A stretch of DNA of 64,000 nucleotides from Bacteroidota bacterium (GCA_018266775.1 JAFDZS010000010.1:507980-571979); one strand, 5' to 3'. Positions 1-8,616 are shown, counted from the first letter of the stretch. Notes: a model not told the origin generated them from the sequence alone. Numbers and translations are program-made.

Positions 1-905
1 CCATTGTATTCCGTTCCAATAATCAGCAGCCTGTTAGTATTGTTATAGTAAAGACAGGATATATCTGCACCGGGAGGTATTGTATCGGTAATTAAATGGG
101 CAATGATTTTGTTATTACTGAAATTAAGAAACCAGGCCTTATTTTTTTTTACTATAACCGGCATAGGCAGGCCGGGGTTCCAAAACAGCCTGAAATTATT
201 GTCATTCTTTTGAATGAAGTCATCATCTTTACTTTCCAGTTGTAACGGTACTGTGGTCAGTGTTGAGGTATTCAGGAGGCCGGGCCGGTTGTTGCTGTCC
301 AGTATGAAAGTATTATCCCCTATTTTGAATATGAATTTGCAGGTATTACTGACCAGTTCAGGCTTTTTATCAGATAATGAAAACCTGTATAAACCGTTAA
401 AGTATTCAATCAGGCATGAGGTGTCACTTAAGCGGATAATATTATCAAACGGAGAAGGGAAAACCGGGGGGGATGCTGCTTTTGATTTCCATAAAGTATC
501 GGATACACTGCATAGTGAGTAGTTGATCAGTGAAGGGTCGGTAATTTCTGCATTATATAAAACAGGCTGGTTGTCTTTTACAGTATAAATATTTCCGCTG
601 CCATCAGAAAGCAATATTTGGCCACCTTCTCTTTTTACTGAAAGCACACCACGAAGCGGGGTGCCAACAGGTTTTCGTCCAAAAGAATAGTTTTTACACT
701 CAATTCCGTCATAACGTACAATCCCGACTTCAGTTACAATCCATATAAAGCCTGTTTTATCATCCCATTGCATACCCCGTATTGCATTTGAGGGTAAACC
801 AGTTTCTGTATTGATTTTTTGAATGCCATATGCGGTATTGCTTTGGGCAAAACATGGTATTCCAAAACAAACAGAAAGAATTATACTGGTACAAAGTGTA
901 CCCAT
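1..905 (-). CDS. Two-component-regulator propeller sensor protein, C-terminally cut by window edge
   Basis: Reading the minus strand from the ATG at 905 gives about 301 codons without a stop up to base 1, so the gene continues beyond the window. The first ~21 residues form a signal peptide ending in FGIPCFA-QS. It is followed by GLPSNAIRGMQWDDKTG and FIWIVTEVGIVRYDG, the hallmark of the periplasmic two-component-regulator propeller (Reg_prop) repeat. In this family such sensor regions usually precede a membrane segment and a LytS-like kinase or a DNA-binding output domain; that part is not visible here. An in-frame ATG at 956 would add 17 residues ahead of the signal peptide. It follows 97 bases after a response-regulator gene on the same strand, so it may belong to the same signalling group. 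The sensor class is clear; the output is unknown. Confidence 0.75.
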   Translation of the reverse strand, partial: MGTLCTSIILSVCFGIPCFAQSNTAYGIQKINTETGLPSNAIRGMQWDDKTGFIWIVTEVGIVRYDGIECKNYSFGRKPVGTPLRGVLSVKREGGQILLSDGSGNIYTVKDNQPVLYNAEITDPSLINYSLCSVSDTLWKSKAASPPVFPSPFDNIIRLSDTSCLIEYFNGLYRFSLSDKKPELVSNTCKFIFKIGDNTFILDSNNRPGLLNTSTLTTVPLQLESKDDDFIQKNDNNFRLFWNPGLPMPVIVKKNKAWFLNFSNNKIIAHLITDTIPPGADISCLYYNNTNRLLIIGTEYN

Positions 906-1002
906 ATTTTTGAATTCAATTCGAATGGTACCCAGGGCATTTGATAGCGCTATCATTTACGGGCAGTTTAATTAGTGGATTTTATTTTTCGATTTACTGC
1001 GA

Positions 1003-1611
1003 TTAATAGCTAAGGTTATACAGCGCAGCCAATTCCAGCAGTTCTTTTGTATTGCTTACTTTGGTTTTAAACATGATCCTGCTTTTAAGTGTTGAAACAG
1101 TGTTCATCTTCAGGTTCAGGGTTTCAGCAATATCTTTCGTGCCAACGCCCCTCAGCATATAATGCAGAATTTCCAGTTCGCGGGGGGAGAGGTTGGAGAA
1201 CGGGTTTGTTTTATAATGCTGGCCATGCGGCAAAGCGGAAAAATCATTTTCCAGGAACTGCCGTAATACATGGTTCATCTCATCATCATCCACACTCTTC
1301 GGCAGAAAAAACCTGATGCCGTACTGCTCCAGCGCAGTACCATAAATCGCTTCAGGCAACATGGAGAAAACCAGTATGCTGATTTTCGGGTACAGGCTGG
1401 TAATGTTGGGAATCACTTCAAGCGTGCTGCCATCGGCCAGTATAATATCCAGGATGATGTGCGTAAAATCATGAAGCCGTAAAGCTTTCATCAGGTCGCT
1501 GCAGGTAGCCACTTCAGTAATATCAGTATACCCCAGCGATAACTGCAGGTTAAGTTTAAGCCCTTTCCGTATAAGGCTGTGATCGTCTGCAATAAGAATT
1601 TTAGGTGTCAT
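1003..1611 (-). CDS. NarL/FixJ-type response regulator (REC + LuxR-type HTH)
   Basis: The 202-residue protein has a receiver domain (about 1-120) with acidic pocket D9/D10, phospho-acceptor D55 in HIILDIIL, and conserved K105 in FFLPKS. The C-terminal LuxR/GerE helix-turn-helix (about 138-198) begins LSPRELEILHYMLRG and has the typical TKDIAETLNLKMNTVSTLKSRI recognition segment. Members of this family are phosphorylated by a partner histidine kinase and bind promoter DNA. It lies downstream of two LytS-like genes on the same strand, separated by 461 bases. LytS-like kinases usually pair with LytTR regulators, so pairing with a NarL-type regulator is an inference from position only. Confidence 0.92.
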   Translation of the reverse strand: MTPKILIADDHSLIRKGLKLNLQLSLGYTDITEVATCSDLMKALRLHDFTHIILDIILADGSTLEVIPNITSLYPKISILVFSMLPEAIYGTALEQYGIRFFLPKSVDDDEMNHVLRQFLENDFSALPHGQHYKTNPFSNLSPRELEILHYMLRGVGTKDIAETLNLKMNTVSTLKSRIMFKTKVSNTKELLELAALYNLSY

Positions 1612-2072
1612 ATAAATAGTTTAATAGTCAGCTGTAAAGTGTTGTTTTCAGCGCAGCAGTGGCGGGCTTTATCAGGAGTCTGCAGCAGCAGCAAAAAAAA
1701 GCAGCCACCTGATGTTTATGGATCAGTATGGCTGCAATGAGCGTGGATATTGGATATTGCAGGCTTGTTTCGCACGCGGCCGTTTAATGCAGGATGTATG
1801 CATGGGGCAGCCGGAAGCCCTTGTATGATAAAAAAACAAATCAATCCCGGGATGTGGTTTACGGTCATAAAAACAGGTCAGATGTTTTGAGTATCCCTAT
1901 TGCTGTTGCACTGAACATGCAAAGCAATAAAATACAAACATGGCTAACGGTTATTATAAACGTAAATATAAGTCCATTTTGTATTCTTTTACTTAAAATC
2001 TAAAAAAAAATATTTATGCGGGACAGTTAGTTATGTAAAAAGCCGTCGATATAGTAATAATTCATGTTGTGT
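1612..2072. other. Gene-free stretch between response regulator and kinase pair
   Basis: About 460 bases with no convincing gene. A 69-codon plus-strand reading frame at 1794-2003 has low-complexity composition, no signal or family resemblance, and opposes the neighbouring genes, so I leave it out. No hairpin with a T-run or TAnnTTTG box was recognised. Confidence 0.5.
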
Positions 2073-3017
2073 TTAATGAAGTTGGCCTGTACCCGGCAGC
2101 GGGATGCTGATTCTCCATTCCACCCCCGCCATTCCATTTTCAATAAGCGTATCCGCAGTTACTGCATGGCTGGTGCGCTTATTGCCGGTGCTGGTTAATT
2201 GTAATCTTTTAGTGGTTAAAGCCTTCGCATCTTTAATGGCATCCGGCAATGGCATACAGCTGTAAGGTGTGGCTGCCATCAGCGATTTTACAGTAATAGC
2301 GAGTGACCGTTCCTGTTCCCTTACGCTTATTGCAATATGCCCATGCTGTATTTCAGCAGCTTTCATCACTGTGATACAACTTTCCAGGACGGGCTGCAGC
2401 AGCATGGCGGGCACATCAATGCCAATAGTGTCCGTTTCATTGTCCACATTAATATGGTAGTCAAATAACCCGGGCATGATCATGCATTGCGTGCGCAGGT
2501 ATAATTCAGTAAATTCAAGTTCAGTTTCCAGTGTAGAAGTAATGGCGCCGGAAATATCCATGGCCTGCCGCAGGTAAACAGAAATTTCCCGCATGGCTTT
2601 AATAGCCTGGTCATTGCCGGAATGATTTTGAATTAACCGGCTTACATACGCAAAGCTTTGCTGTATAAAACGTGGATTGAGCTGTGTGTTCAACACTTTC
2701 AGCTTGTCAGCAGCAATTTGTTTGGCAGCCAGTTGTTTCAGGGCGTTTCTGTGCCAGTTCCACACCATCCAGGTACGTGCAATAAAAATGAGCAGTATAA
2801 TGATACCCGGTACAAGTACATTGCGGAAGGGCTGCATCCCGTTGTTTACCGCAGCCACCGGTGTGTTAACCGTAAATACATCCTGCTGAAAAGTGTAATG
2901 CAACAGGGAAGAAAATTCCATAGTTAAAGTATTGCTTTCAACTGCCGTATTATTTTGTGCAGCAGTTGCAGCATAAAAAGCAAAGCAGCAAATCAATACT
3001 GTAAAGAGGCGTTTCAT
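2073..3017 (-). CDS. Degenerate LytS-like histidine kinase (probable pseudokinase)
   Basis: The 314-residue protein has an N-terminal signal/anchor, a membrane segment near 68-82 (VLVPGIIILLIFIA), and then a His_kinase (LytS/YehU type) region. The phospho-acceptor motif normally reads LNPHF; here it is LNPRF (R116, codon CGT), a one-base change from CAT. The N-box that reads LLQPVIENCIKHG in the upstream paralogue has become LLQPVLESCITVM, and no DNGxG motif is visible in the C-terminal ATPase region. Both phosphotransfer and ATP binding are therefore probably lost. It starts 7 bases after the stop of an intact paralogue (3025-3831), implying a duplicated operon pair. A dimer partner or regulatory role is an inference; the absence of frameshifts argues that the protein is maintained. 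Confidence 0.85.
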   Translation of the reverse strand: MKRLFTVLICCFAFYAATAAQNNTAVESNTLTMEFSSLLHYTFQQDVFTVNTPVAAVNNGMQPFRNVLVPGIIILLIFIARTWMVWNWHRNALKQLAAKQIAADKLKVLNTQLNPRFIQQSFAYVSRLIQNHSGNDQAIKAMREISVYLRQAMDISGAITSTLETELEFTELYLRTQCMIMPGLFDYHINVDNETDTIGIDVPAMLLQPVLESCITVMKAAEIQHGHIAISVREQERSLAITVKSLMAATPYSCMPLPDAIKDAKALTTKRLQLTSTGNKRTSHAVTADTLIENGMAGVEWRISIPLPGTGQLH

Positions 3018-3024
3018 GTTATGG

Positions 3025-3831
3025 TCAGTTTAACTGTTGAACAGGAAATTGTATGATAAACGCTGAACCGTTTTTTTTGTCTGTGCGGTTTTGTAATACT
3101 GCATTTACTTTACCGGCATGTTTTGGATGCACTGCAAGCAGTAATCTTTTCCCAGGCATAGCAACACCTTTTGACTTTCGGGTGAAATAACCGATTTTAT
3201 CTTTACTCCAATCATCTTTTAATCCGCGGCCATTATCTTTTATGCTGATGGTAACGATGTTATCTTTACAATCAATATTGATGGCAATAAACCCTTCATA
3301 TTGAATTCCGTTAAAACCATGTTTAATGCAATTTTCAATTACAGGCTGCAACAGCATATGGGGCACCATTATCTGCCTGAGATTAGTGGTGGGTAAAACA
3401 AAAAAACCATAGCTGAATTGTCCTGGGTTCATACGCAACTGAATATCCATATACTGCCGGGCATTTTCAAGTTCTTCCAGTAACGGTACCATGCTTTGCT
3501 GATCATTGCCCAGCGTTCTTTTAAGATAAGCGCCAATATCATTAATTATGGCCAATGATTTTTCCGCCGTTTTGTTTTTGATATTGCCAATAACAAATTC
3601 GAACATGTTTTGAATAAAATGCGGATGAATACCTGCGTTGGCAGCCTGTATTTTAATGTCCTGTTCATCCTGTTTCAGTTGCAGCCTTATCGTTTTCATT
3701 TGCACATATAATCTGATGCAACTTCTTACCAAAAAGAATGCTATTGCCATTTCTGCAGCATAAATGCATAGTAAGAAATCAGGGAAGATGCTTAATTCCG
3801 GGGTTAACAAAATTTGTAAATGCCTGTTCAT
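3025..3831 (-). CDS. LytS-like sensor histidine kinase, intact motifs
   Basis: The 268-residue protein has one N-terminal membrane segment (about 17-40), a short coiled linker (MKTIRLQLKQDEQDIK), then the LytS-type kinase core: phospho-acceptor H71 in GIHPHF, N-box LLQPVIENCIKHGFNG, and ATP-lid motif SIKDNGRGL. The family autophosphorylates on histidine and passes phosphate to a response regulator. There is no recognisable sensory domain, so signal input must come through the membrane segment or a partner. It is first in a two-gene unit with a degenerate paralogue 7 bases downstream, and is probably linked with the NarL-type regulator at 1003-1611. Confidence 0.9.
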   Translation of the reverse strand: MNRHLQILLTPELSIFPDFLLCIYAAEMAIAFFLVRSCIRLYVQMKTIRLQLKQDEQDIKIQAANAGIHPHFIQNMFEFVIGNIKNKTAEKSLAIINDIGAYLKRTLGNDQQSMVPLLEELENARQYMDIQLRMNPGQFSYGFFVLPTTNLRQIMVPHMLLQPVIENCIKHGFNGIQYEGFIAINIDCKDNIVTISIKDNGRGLKDDWSKDKIGYFTRKSKGVAMPGKRLLLAVHPKHAGKVNAVLQNRTDKKNGSAFIIQFPVQQLN

Positions 3832-4031
3832 AAAATAAGGTAATGGTTTGTTTCACGTTTAAATCCATAACAAAAGTGAAAACTTTACAGAAGAGTGAGT
3901 GTAGAATTACGTCTACCGGCAAAAAATAATTACTGATGAACGTTTTCTTACAGGCAAATACCGGTTGCCGGCACAGGAAAATAATTATTTTAAGAAAATT
4001 CTTAAAATTTCAAAAAATATTGAAAATTATG

Positions 4032-4039
4032 TATCTTTG
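4032..4039 (+). promoter_or_regulatory. Bacteroidota -7 box TATCTTTG for ndh
   Basis: TATCTTTG matches the TAnnTTTG consensus and sits 21 bases before the ATG at 4061. It lies inside a longer reading frame beginning at 3965, so it favours the 4061 start. No clear -33 TTTG was found. Confidence 0.6.
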
Positions 4040-4060
4040 CGCTGTCTTAAATCACCGATT

Positions 4061-5344
4061 ATGAAACTCATTATTATCGGGGGCGGATTTGGCGGGCTCC
4101 GGTTGGCCCGTAACCTCAGTAATAAACCCGGCTTCGACATTATAGTAATAGACCGTTTTAATTTTCACCAGTTTCAACCATTGTTTTACCAGGTAGCCAC
4201 CGCAGGGCTGGATGCGAGCAATATTTCTTTTCCACTACGGAAAGTTTTTCATCATAGTAAAAATATCCGTTTCCGTATGGCAGAAGTACAAAGCATCCAT
4301 TCAACCCATCAGACTGTTGTTACAAACATTGGCGATTTTGAATATGATGCATTGGTTATTGCCACAGGAGCAGACACCAACTTCTTTGGCAATAAAAATT
4401 TGATGAATCATGCATTGCCCATGAAAAGCACACTGGAGGCTTTGCAACTGCGCTATAAGTTGCTGCAGAATTTTGAACAGGCATTGAATTGTAATGATGA
4501 TACCGCGCTATTGCCTTACATGAATATTGTGGTAGTGGGTGGCGGCCCAACAGGCGTGGAACTCAGCGGCGCCATTGCCGATATGAAACGGTATGTATTG
4601 CCCAAAGATTATCCTGAACTGGATTTCAGTAAGATGAAGATTTACCTGCTGGAAGGTACTAACCGTACACTGGCAGCCATGAGTAATAAAAGCAGTGAAC
4701 AATCGCAACGCTACTTAGAAAAATTAGGCGTAACTGTGGTTACGAATGCCTTGCTGAAGGATTATGATGGTGAAACAGTAACCCTGCACAATGGTGATAC
4801 CATACCAACTAAAATGGTTATTTGGGCAGCAGGTATTAAAGGCAATGTACCGGCAGGAATTGACAACACATTAGTAGCAAGAGGAAACAGGATAAAAGTT
4901 GACCGGCACTGCAATGTGCAGGGTTTAAAAAATGTTTATGCCATTGGTGATGTAGCTTATATGGAAGAACCAGGCTGGCCTAACGGTCACCCGCAGGTGG
5001 CGCCCGTAGCAATGCAGATGGCAGATACGGTAGCGCAAAACCTGCGCCGTATTGAGATGAGAAGCAGTGAAAAATTACAGGAAGAGTTTGTGTATAATGA
5101 TAAAGGCAGTATGGCTACAGTGGGCAGGAACCTTGCCGTGGTGGACATGCCCAAACCTAAATTACATTTCGGTGGTTTTTTGGCCTGGATGATCTGGATG
5201 GGATTGCACCTGATGCTGATACTGGGTGTAAAGAACCGCTTTTTTGTATTTTGCAACTGGCTGTATAATTATTTAACGTACGATCAGAATTTGAGGTTGA
5301 TATTCACCAGGCGTCAGGACGGTTTGAAACCGTCAGACGCCTGA
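4061..5344 (+). CDS. ndh: Type II NADH:quinone oxidoreductase (NDH-2)
   Basis: The 427-residue flavoprotein oxidises NADH and reduces quinone at the inner face of the cytoplasmic membrane without pumping protons. The N-terminal FAD-binding motif is IIIGGGFGGLRLARNL, followed by FQPLFYQVATAGL, the ATG segment DALVIATGADTNFFG, the NADH-binding motif VVVGGGPTGVELSGAIADM (about 160-180), and the second FAD motif NVYAIGDVAYME. The C-terminal hydrophobic stretch (FGGFLAWMIWMGLHLMLILG) is the usual membrane anchor. The start at 4061 is chosen over 3965 because family members begin at this point and a -7 promoter box lies just upstream. The last ~10 codons and the stop lie within a palindromic intergenic repeat (5310-5341). 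Confidence 0.93.
   Translation: MKLIIIGGGFGGLRLARNLSNKPGFDIIVIDRFNFHQFQPLFYQVATAGLDASNISFPLRKVFHHSKNIRFRMAEVQSIHSTHQTVVTNIGDFEYDALVIATGADTNFFGNKNLMNHALPMKSTLEALQLRYKLLQNFEQALNCNDDTALLPYMNIVVVGGGPTGVELSGAIADMKRYVLPKDYPELDFSKMKIYLLEGTNRTLAAMSNKSSEQSQRYLEKLGVTVVTNALLKDYDGETVTLHNGDTIPTKMVIWAAGIKGNVPAGIDNTLVARGNRIKVDRHCNVQGLKNVYAIGDVAYMEEPGWPNGHPQVAPVAMQMADTVAQNLRRIEMRSSEKLQEEFVYNDKGSMATVGRNLAVVDMPKPKLHFGGFLAWMIWMGLHLMLILGVKNRFFVFCNWLYNYLTYDQNLRLIFTRRQDGLKPSDA
5310..5341. repeat. Imperfect palindrome overlapping the ndh stop codon
   Basis: A 32-base near-palindrome pairs GGCGTC...ACGGTTT with AAACCGT...GACGCC. It encodes the final residues of NDH-2 and carries its stop region. It shares CGTCAGACG-type sequence with the palindromes that follow at 5363-5464 and could also act as an RNA hairpin. 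Confidence 0.6.
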
Positions 5345-5362
5345 ACGGGTACTCCCGGAAAC

Positions 5363-5464
5363 GGTCAGACGTGGACGTCAGACCGCGTGGAGACTTCGCC
5401 ATGGTCTGACGTCCACGTCTGACCGCGTGAAGTCTTCGCCATGGTCTGACGTCCCCGTCTGACC
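5363..5464. repeat. Array of three GGTCTGACGT...CGTCTGACC palindromic units
   Basis: Three 22-base units are visible. The one at 5363-5384 is the exact reverse complement of the one at 5403-5424, and a third at 5443-5464 has the same orientation as the second. They are separated by a conserved 18-base spacer (GCGTGRAGWCTTCGCCAT type). The first two units could fold into one long hairpin. A fourth copy with its spacer lies at 6222-6261, on the other side of the DUF2071 gene. Confidence 0.8.
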
Positions 5465-5483
5465 ATGTAAAAAACGCTTTACT

Positions 5484-6200
5484 ATGCCTGTAACATTTCT
5501 TTCTGCTTATTGGCGCAACCTGATAATGGCTAATTATATTGTTGATCCCGCATTACTGCATCCTTATCTTCCTGCGGGAACAGAACTGGATCATTATGAT
5601 GGTAACACTTATGTAAGCCTGGTGGGATTTATGTTTGAACAAACAAAATTGCTCGGTATTCCTGTTCCTTTGCACCGCAATTTTGAAGAAGTGAACCTGC
5701 GGTTTTATGTAAGGTATAATGATAAGGGAAAATGGAAAAGGGGAGTTGTGTTTATAAAAGAAATTGTGCCAAAGCATGCCATTACTTTTGTTGCCAATAC
5801 AATTTATCATGAAAAATATCAAACTATGCCGATGCGGCATAGTATTACAAATACTCAGGATGAAATGCAGTTGGAATACGAATGGCAATGTAGTGGAATA
5901 TGGAATCATGTAATGGTTGTAACAGGTAAACAGGCCTTACCCATGATAACCGGCAGCGAAGCATATTTTATAGCAGAGCATTACTGGGGCTACAGCCGTT
6001 ATAACGAAAGCGTAACTTATGAATATGAAGTGAAGCACCCGGAATGGCAAATCTATCCGGTAAGAAGATACAGTATTGATTGCGATTTCAAAAAAGTATA
6101 TGGTGATGGTTTTGGATTTTTAAGTGATACACATCCCAGCAGTGTTTTTGTTGCAGCAGGTTCAGCCATTCGTGTAATGGGTAAACGGAAAATAGGTTAA
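5484..6200 (+). CDS. DUF2071 / YqjF-like protein
   Basis: The 238-residue soluble protein shows the DUF2071 (YqjF-like) signature: MPVTFLSAYWRNL near the N-terminus, then VDPALLHPYLPAGTELDHYDG, YVSLVGFMFEQTKLLG, and the FEEVNLRFYVRY segment. The family has an acetoacetate-decarboxylase-like fold, but its reaction is not established and the present sequence adds nothing decisive. The start at the first ATG fits the family N-terminus. It stands alone on the plus strand between two groups of the same palindromic repeat, which makes it look like an inserted or repeat-bounded cassette. Confidence 0.8.
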   Translation: MPVTFLSAYWRNLIMANYIVDPALLHPYLPAGTELDHYDGNTYVSLVGFMFEQTKLLGIPVPLHRNFEEVNLRFYVRYNDKGKWKRGVVFIKEIVPKHAITFVANTIYHEKYQTMPMRHSITNTQDEMQLEYEWQCSGIWNHVMVVTGKQALPMITGSEAYFIAEHYWGYSRYNESVTYEYEVKHPEWQIYPVRRYSIDCDFKKVYGDGFGFLSDTHPSSVFVAAGSAIRVMGKRKIG

Positions 6201-6221
6201 GTTTTAAGATGCGTTAAGACC

Positions 6222-6261
6222 GCGTGAAGTCTTCGCCATGGTCTGACGTTCCCGTCTGACC
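6222..6261. repeat. Fourth copy of the GGTCTGACGT palindromic repeat with spacer
   Basis: CGTGAAGTCTTCGCCAT followed by GGTCTGACGTTCCCGTCTGACC (last 22 bases at 6240-6261) repeats the element seen at 5385-5464, here downstream of the DUF2071 gene and in the same orientation. Confidence 0.8.
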
Positions 6262-6357
6262 ATGTTTTCAAGATCATGGTGCTGCAAGCGCCTGAGCAAT
6301 GAAAAATTCCTGATAGGCTGACATCCTCGTTTCACCATGTTCACAAAACTTCAGCAC

Positions 6358-6879
6358 TTACTTAAACCGTTTCAAAAATGCTTTCGCCCTTACCTTAAAC
6401 GCCGCCGTTTGATTGGGCAATTGATCTTCTATCAATAATTTTACTTCAGGAATAATATCCGGGTATTGTGCGGCAAGATTGCCGAGCACAGTTAATGAAA
6501 ATGCTTTAATGGCCACCATTTCATTGGGGCTTTCTAAAAAGCGAAAACAAATATCCATTACTGTGCCCTGGTATTTTTTGGGGATGTAAATATCCTGCAT
6601 CAGCCGTATACTGTTGCGTTTAACCGCATTATGCAGGTTGGGTTGCTGCAGGTTTTTTAACAGCGCATTCCAGTGTTTGTGGATGAATTGCGGATGTGCC
6701 TGCACGCAGTAGCTGATGGGCCATGCAGCACGCTGCACCACGCGGTACTCATCGGTTAAAAATAAATGGAAGAGGGCATCAAACTTTTCCTGCGATGCGT
6801 TTACCCAATCCACAATACGGATGCACTGTGCTTTGGAATGTTCTTTTAAAATTTCATTGCGGAGGTTAAAGGCAGGCAC
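6358..6879 (-). CDS. HEAT/ARM-like alpha-helical protein, function unknown
   Basis: The 173-residue protein has no signal peptide or membrane segment and reads as successive amphipathic helix pairs: FDALFHLFLTDEYRVVQRAAWPISYCVQ, HWNALLKNLQ..NAVKRNSIRLMQDI, and MVAIKAFSLTVLGNLAAQYP. This resembles HEAT/ARM repeats, which form protein-binding scaffolds. No catalytic motif is visible. It begins 13 bases after the stop of the retropepsin-like gene upstream on the same strand, so the two are probably co-transcribed. Confidence 0.75.
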   Translation of the reverse strand: MPAFNLRNEILKEHSKAQCIRIVDWVNASQEKFDALFHLFLTDEYRVVQRAAWPISYCVQAHPQFIHKHWNALLKNLQQPNLHNAVKRNSIRLMQDIYIPKKYQGTVMDICFRFLESPNEMVAIKAFSLTVLGNLAAQYPDIIPEVKLLIEDQLPNQTAAFKVRAKAFLKRFK

Positions 6880-6892
6880 AACTTAAATAATT

Positions 6893-7312
6893 TTATTTCA
6901 AATTCAATTGTGCAAAATAAGGATGTTCGGGGTTTACAATCAGTTCCTGCCTCCTGGGATGAATCAGCACATCCATTTCTTCCATTGGTATAGCACCCAG
7001 TAAAGGTTCATTATCACCTGGCAATATTACGGCATTGCATACTGCTGTCCGGTTTTTGAATTTAACTGTAATAGGCCCCACTACATCATGTTCTGCAATG
7101 CTGCCATCGGCCATAATACTTTTTCTTTTTTCAATAAATGGTATTTGTAACTGACCCTGGATTGTTTCATTAATGGCCATCATATAGGCGCCACTATCCA
7201 CTACCATGCTTACATGCATGCGTTTAACTTCATCAATACTCAAATAATTCCGTCTAACCATTTCGAGGTCTCCGGAATTAATCAATTCAATATCTGCATA
7301 TACCATTCCCAT
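6893..7312 (-). CDS. Clan AA (retropepsin-like) aspartyl protease
   Basis: The 139-residue protein carries a single aspartyl-protease site, VSMVVDSGAYMMAI (D39-S40-G41), a flap-like central region (RKSIMADGSIAEHDVVGPITV), and the closing LLGAIPMEEMDVLIHP strand. This is the arrangement of small bacterial clan AA proteases, which act as homodimers. There is no signal peptide, so it is probably cytoplasmic. DSG replaces the commoner DTG but is a tolerated variant. A TAnnTTTG box precedes it at 7328-7335, and a HEAT-like gene follows 13 bases downstream. The substrate is unknown. Confidence 0.85.
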   Translation of the reverse strand: MGMVYADIELINSGDLEMVRRNYLSIDEVKRMHVSMVVDSGAYMMAINETIQGQLQIPFIEKRKSIMADGSIAEHDVVGPITVKFKNRTAVCNAVILPGDNEPLLGAIPMEEMDVLIHPRRQELIVNPEHPYFAQLNLK

Positions 7313-7327
7313 AGAATATTTTTATTT

Positions 7328-7335
7328 CAAATGTA
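7328..7335 (-). promoter_or_regulatory. Bacteroidota -7 box TACATTTG for the retropepsin-like gene
   Basis: On the minus strand the sequence reads TACATTTG, matching TAnnTTTG, with the ATG at 7312 about 15 bases downstream. No obvious -33 element was found. Confidence 0.55.
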
Positions 7336-7351
7336 CTGCTTTTATTCAGTA

Positions 7352-8440
7352 CTAAAAACTGATCCAGTTCATCTGCCACTTACCATTACCATATTCAACA
7401 GCGGGTAAAGGAAACTTTACAATGTTCAGAATATCCAGCGCAATACGAATGCCCTTCTTTTTAGTTTTAATTTTTGACAAATCAATATCCGGTGCCAAAT
7501 ACCATTGGCGGTAGCGTTTAATATCTGTGCGGTTGAAGGTGATAGTACCATTAGCATCTGTTGCAATATTATTTACCGCACCAAACATGCCTTCAGCACC
7601 GGTGCCCACAGCAACCTGTAACCATCGCGGACATTTACTCTGCGGAAAAAATGATTTGATGTTGAAACTCAGCCAATACGTTTGCCCGTTATAATCTTTT
7701 AAAAAACGTTCAGCCGTGCTGGTGCCGAAAATTTTATCACTGCGCTGGTTTAGTTGCGGGTCGCTGTATTTTTTACGGTGAAAAGAAAATTTATATTGAA
7801 TGCGCTGTTCATCCCAGGCCAGCTCCTGCGCAACAAATAAACCGCTGCCGAAAATATTGGCGCCAAAGTCGCCCCAGCTCCAGCCCCATTCGCTGGAAAA
7901 ACCATCCAGCGTTTCAATCACCGTTTGGTAAAATGCGCCGCTCATTCCACCAATCCATATTCTTTTTTTGCGGTCAATACCGGTCCACCGCCATAATTCC
8001 ATGCTGGCCTTACTTTCAGCGTATGCACTGTACGCATGGCCGATCTTATCAATCTGCTGCCATTCAGGAAAATCGTTGAAGAAATGAAAGTTCGACTGCG
8101 GATAATTTTTATACCACGCATCATACAAACCCACCATGGCACCACTGTAGCCAATAATATTGGCAGCAGCAATAATCTTCACCCGTTTTTTTATTTGCTG
8201 TTTGCTTAATGCAGCAGTATCGTACAGCATATTGCCGGCTGCATAAGCAGCAGCAGGCTTAGTGTTATTGCCAAGTGTAAAATAATACAGAGCAGGTTTG
8301 GGTGCAGGAGTCATTGTAATGCCAGCACTGTCCTGCGCCAAACCAGTAGCGGCAACTGCCAGCAACAAAAGAAACAATATCAACCGTAAAGGAAAAAAGC
8401 TGCGCTGCAAACAGGAATGTTGGGGTGCAATACATTTCAT
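7352..8440 (-). CDS. DUF2279 family predicted periplasmic protein
   Basis: The 362-residue protein has a long signal peptide (RSFFPLRLILFLLLLAVAATGLA-QD). The central part holds AAANIIGYSGAMVGLYDAWYKNYP, a histidine-containing DKIGHAYSAYAES, the segment WIGGMSGAFYQTVIETLDGFSSEWGWSWGDFGAN, and FVAQELAWDEQRI, all typical of DUF2279. The family is found at the Bacteroidota cell envelope and has no assigned activity. A -7 promoter box ends only 7 bases before the ATG, so the transcript may be nearly leaderless. No downstream methionine would keep the signal peptide. Confidence 0.8.
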   Translation of the reverse strand: MKCIAPQHSCLQRSFFPLRLILFLLLLAVAATGLAQDSAGITMTPAPKPALYYFTLGNNTKPAAAYAAGNMLYDTAALSKQQIKKRVKIIAAANIIGYSGAMVGLYDAWYKNYPQSNFHFFNDFPEWQQIDKIGHAYSAYAESKASMELWRWTGIDRKKRIWIGGMSGAFYQTVIETLDGFSSEWGWSWGDFGANIFGSGLFVAQELAWDEQRIQYKFSFHRKKYSDPQLNQRSDKIFGTSTAERFLKDYNGQTYWLSFNIKSFFPQSKCPRWLQVAVGTGAEGMFGAVNNIATDANGTITFNRTDIKRYRQWYLAPDIDLSKIKTKKKGIRIALDILNIVKFPLPAVEYGNGKWQMNWISF

Positions 8441-8447
8441 CGTACTG

Positions 8448-8455
8448 CAAAAATA
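8448..8455 (-). promoter_or_regulatory. Bacteroidota -7 box TATTTTTG for the DUF2279 gene
   Basis: The minus strand reads TATTTTTG (TAnnTTTG) immediately upstream of the ATG at 8440. The short distance would give a leaderless or very short-leader message. Confidence 0.5.
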
Positions 8456-8616
8456 AACCTAACATTTGTTAATCAGTTACGAAATGCAGCAACAGTTGAC
8501 CCCAATACACCATACTAAACCATCCGAACGAATAAAAATAACCAAAACAAATTGTACAATTTTGCGCTATTAAAACCCGAAACGATTATTTTTGAACTAT
8601 ATAAAAATTGCTCAAT

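Noticed and set aside
1794..2003. 69-codon plus-strand frame
   Set aside because: No signal, family resemblance or promoter; surrounded by minus-strand genes.
5484..6200. Insertion sequence between palindromic repeats
   Set aside because: The enclosed gene is a DUF2071 protein, not a transposase, and no target-site duplication was recognised.
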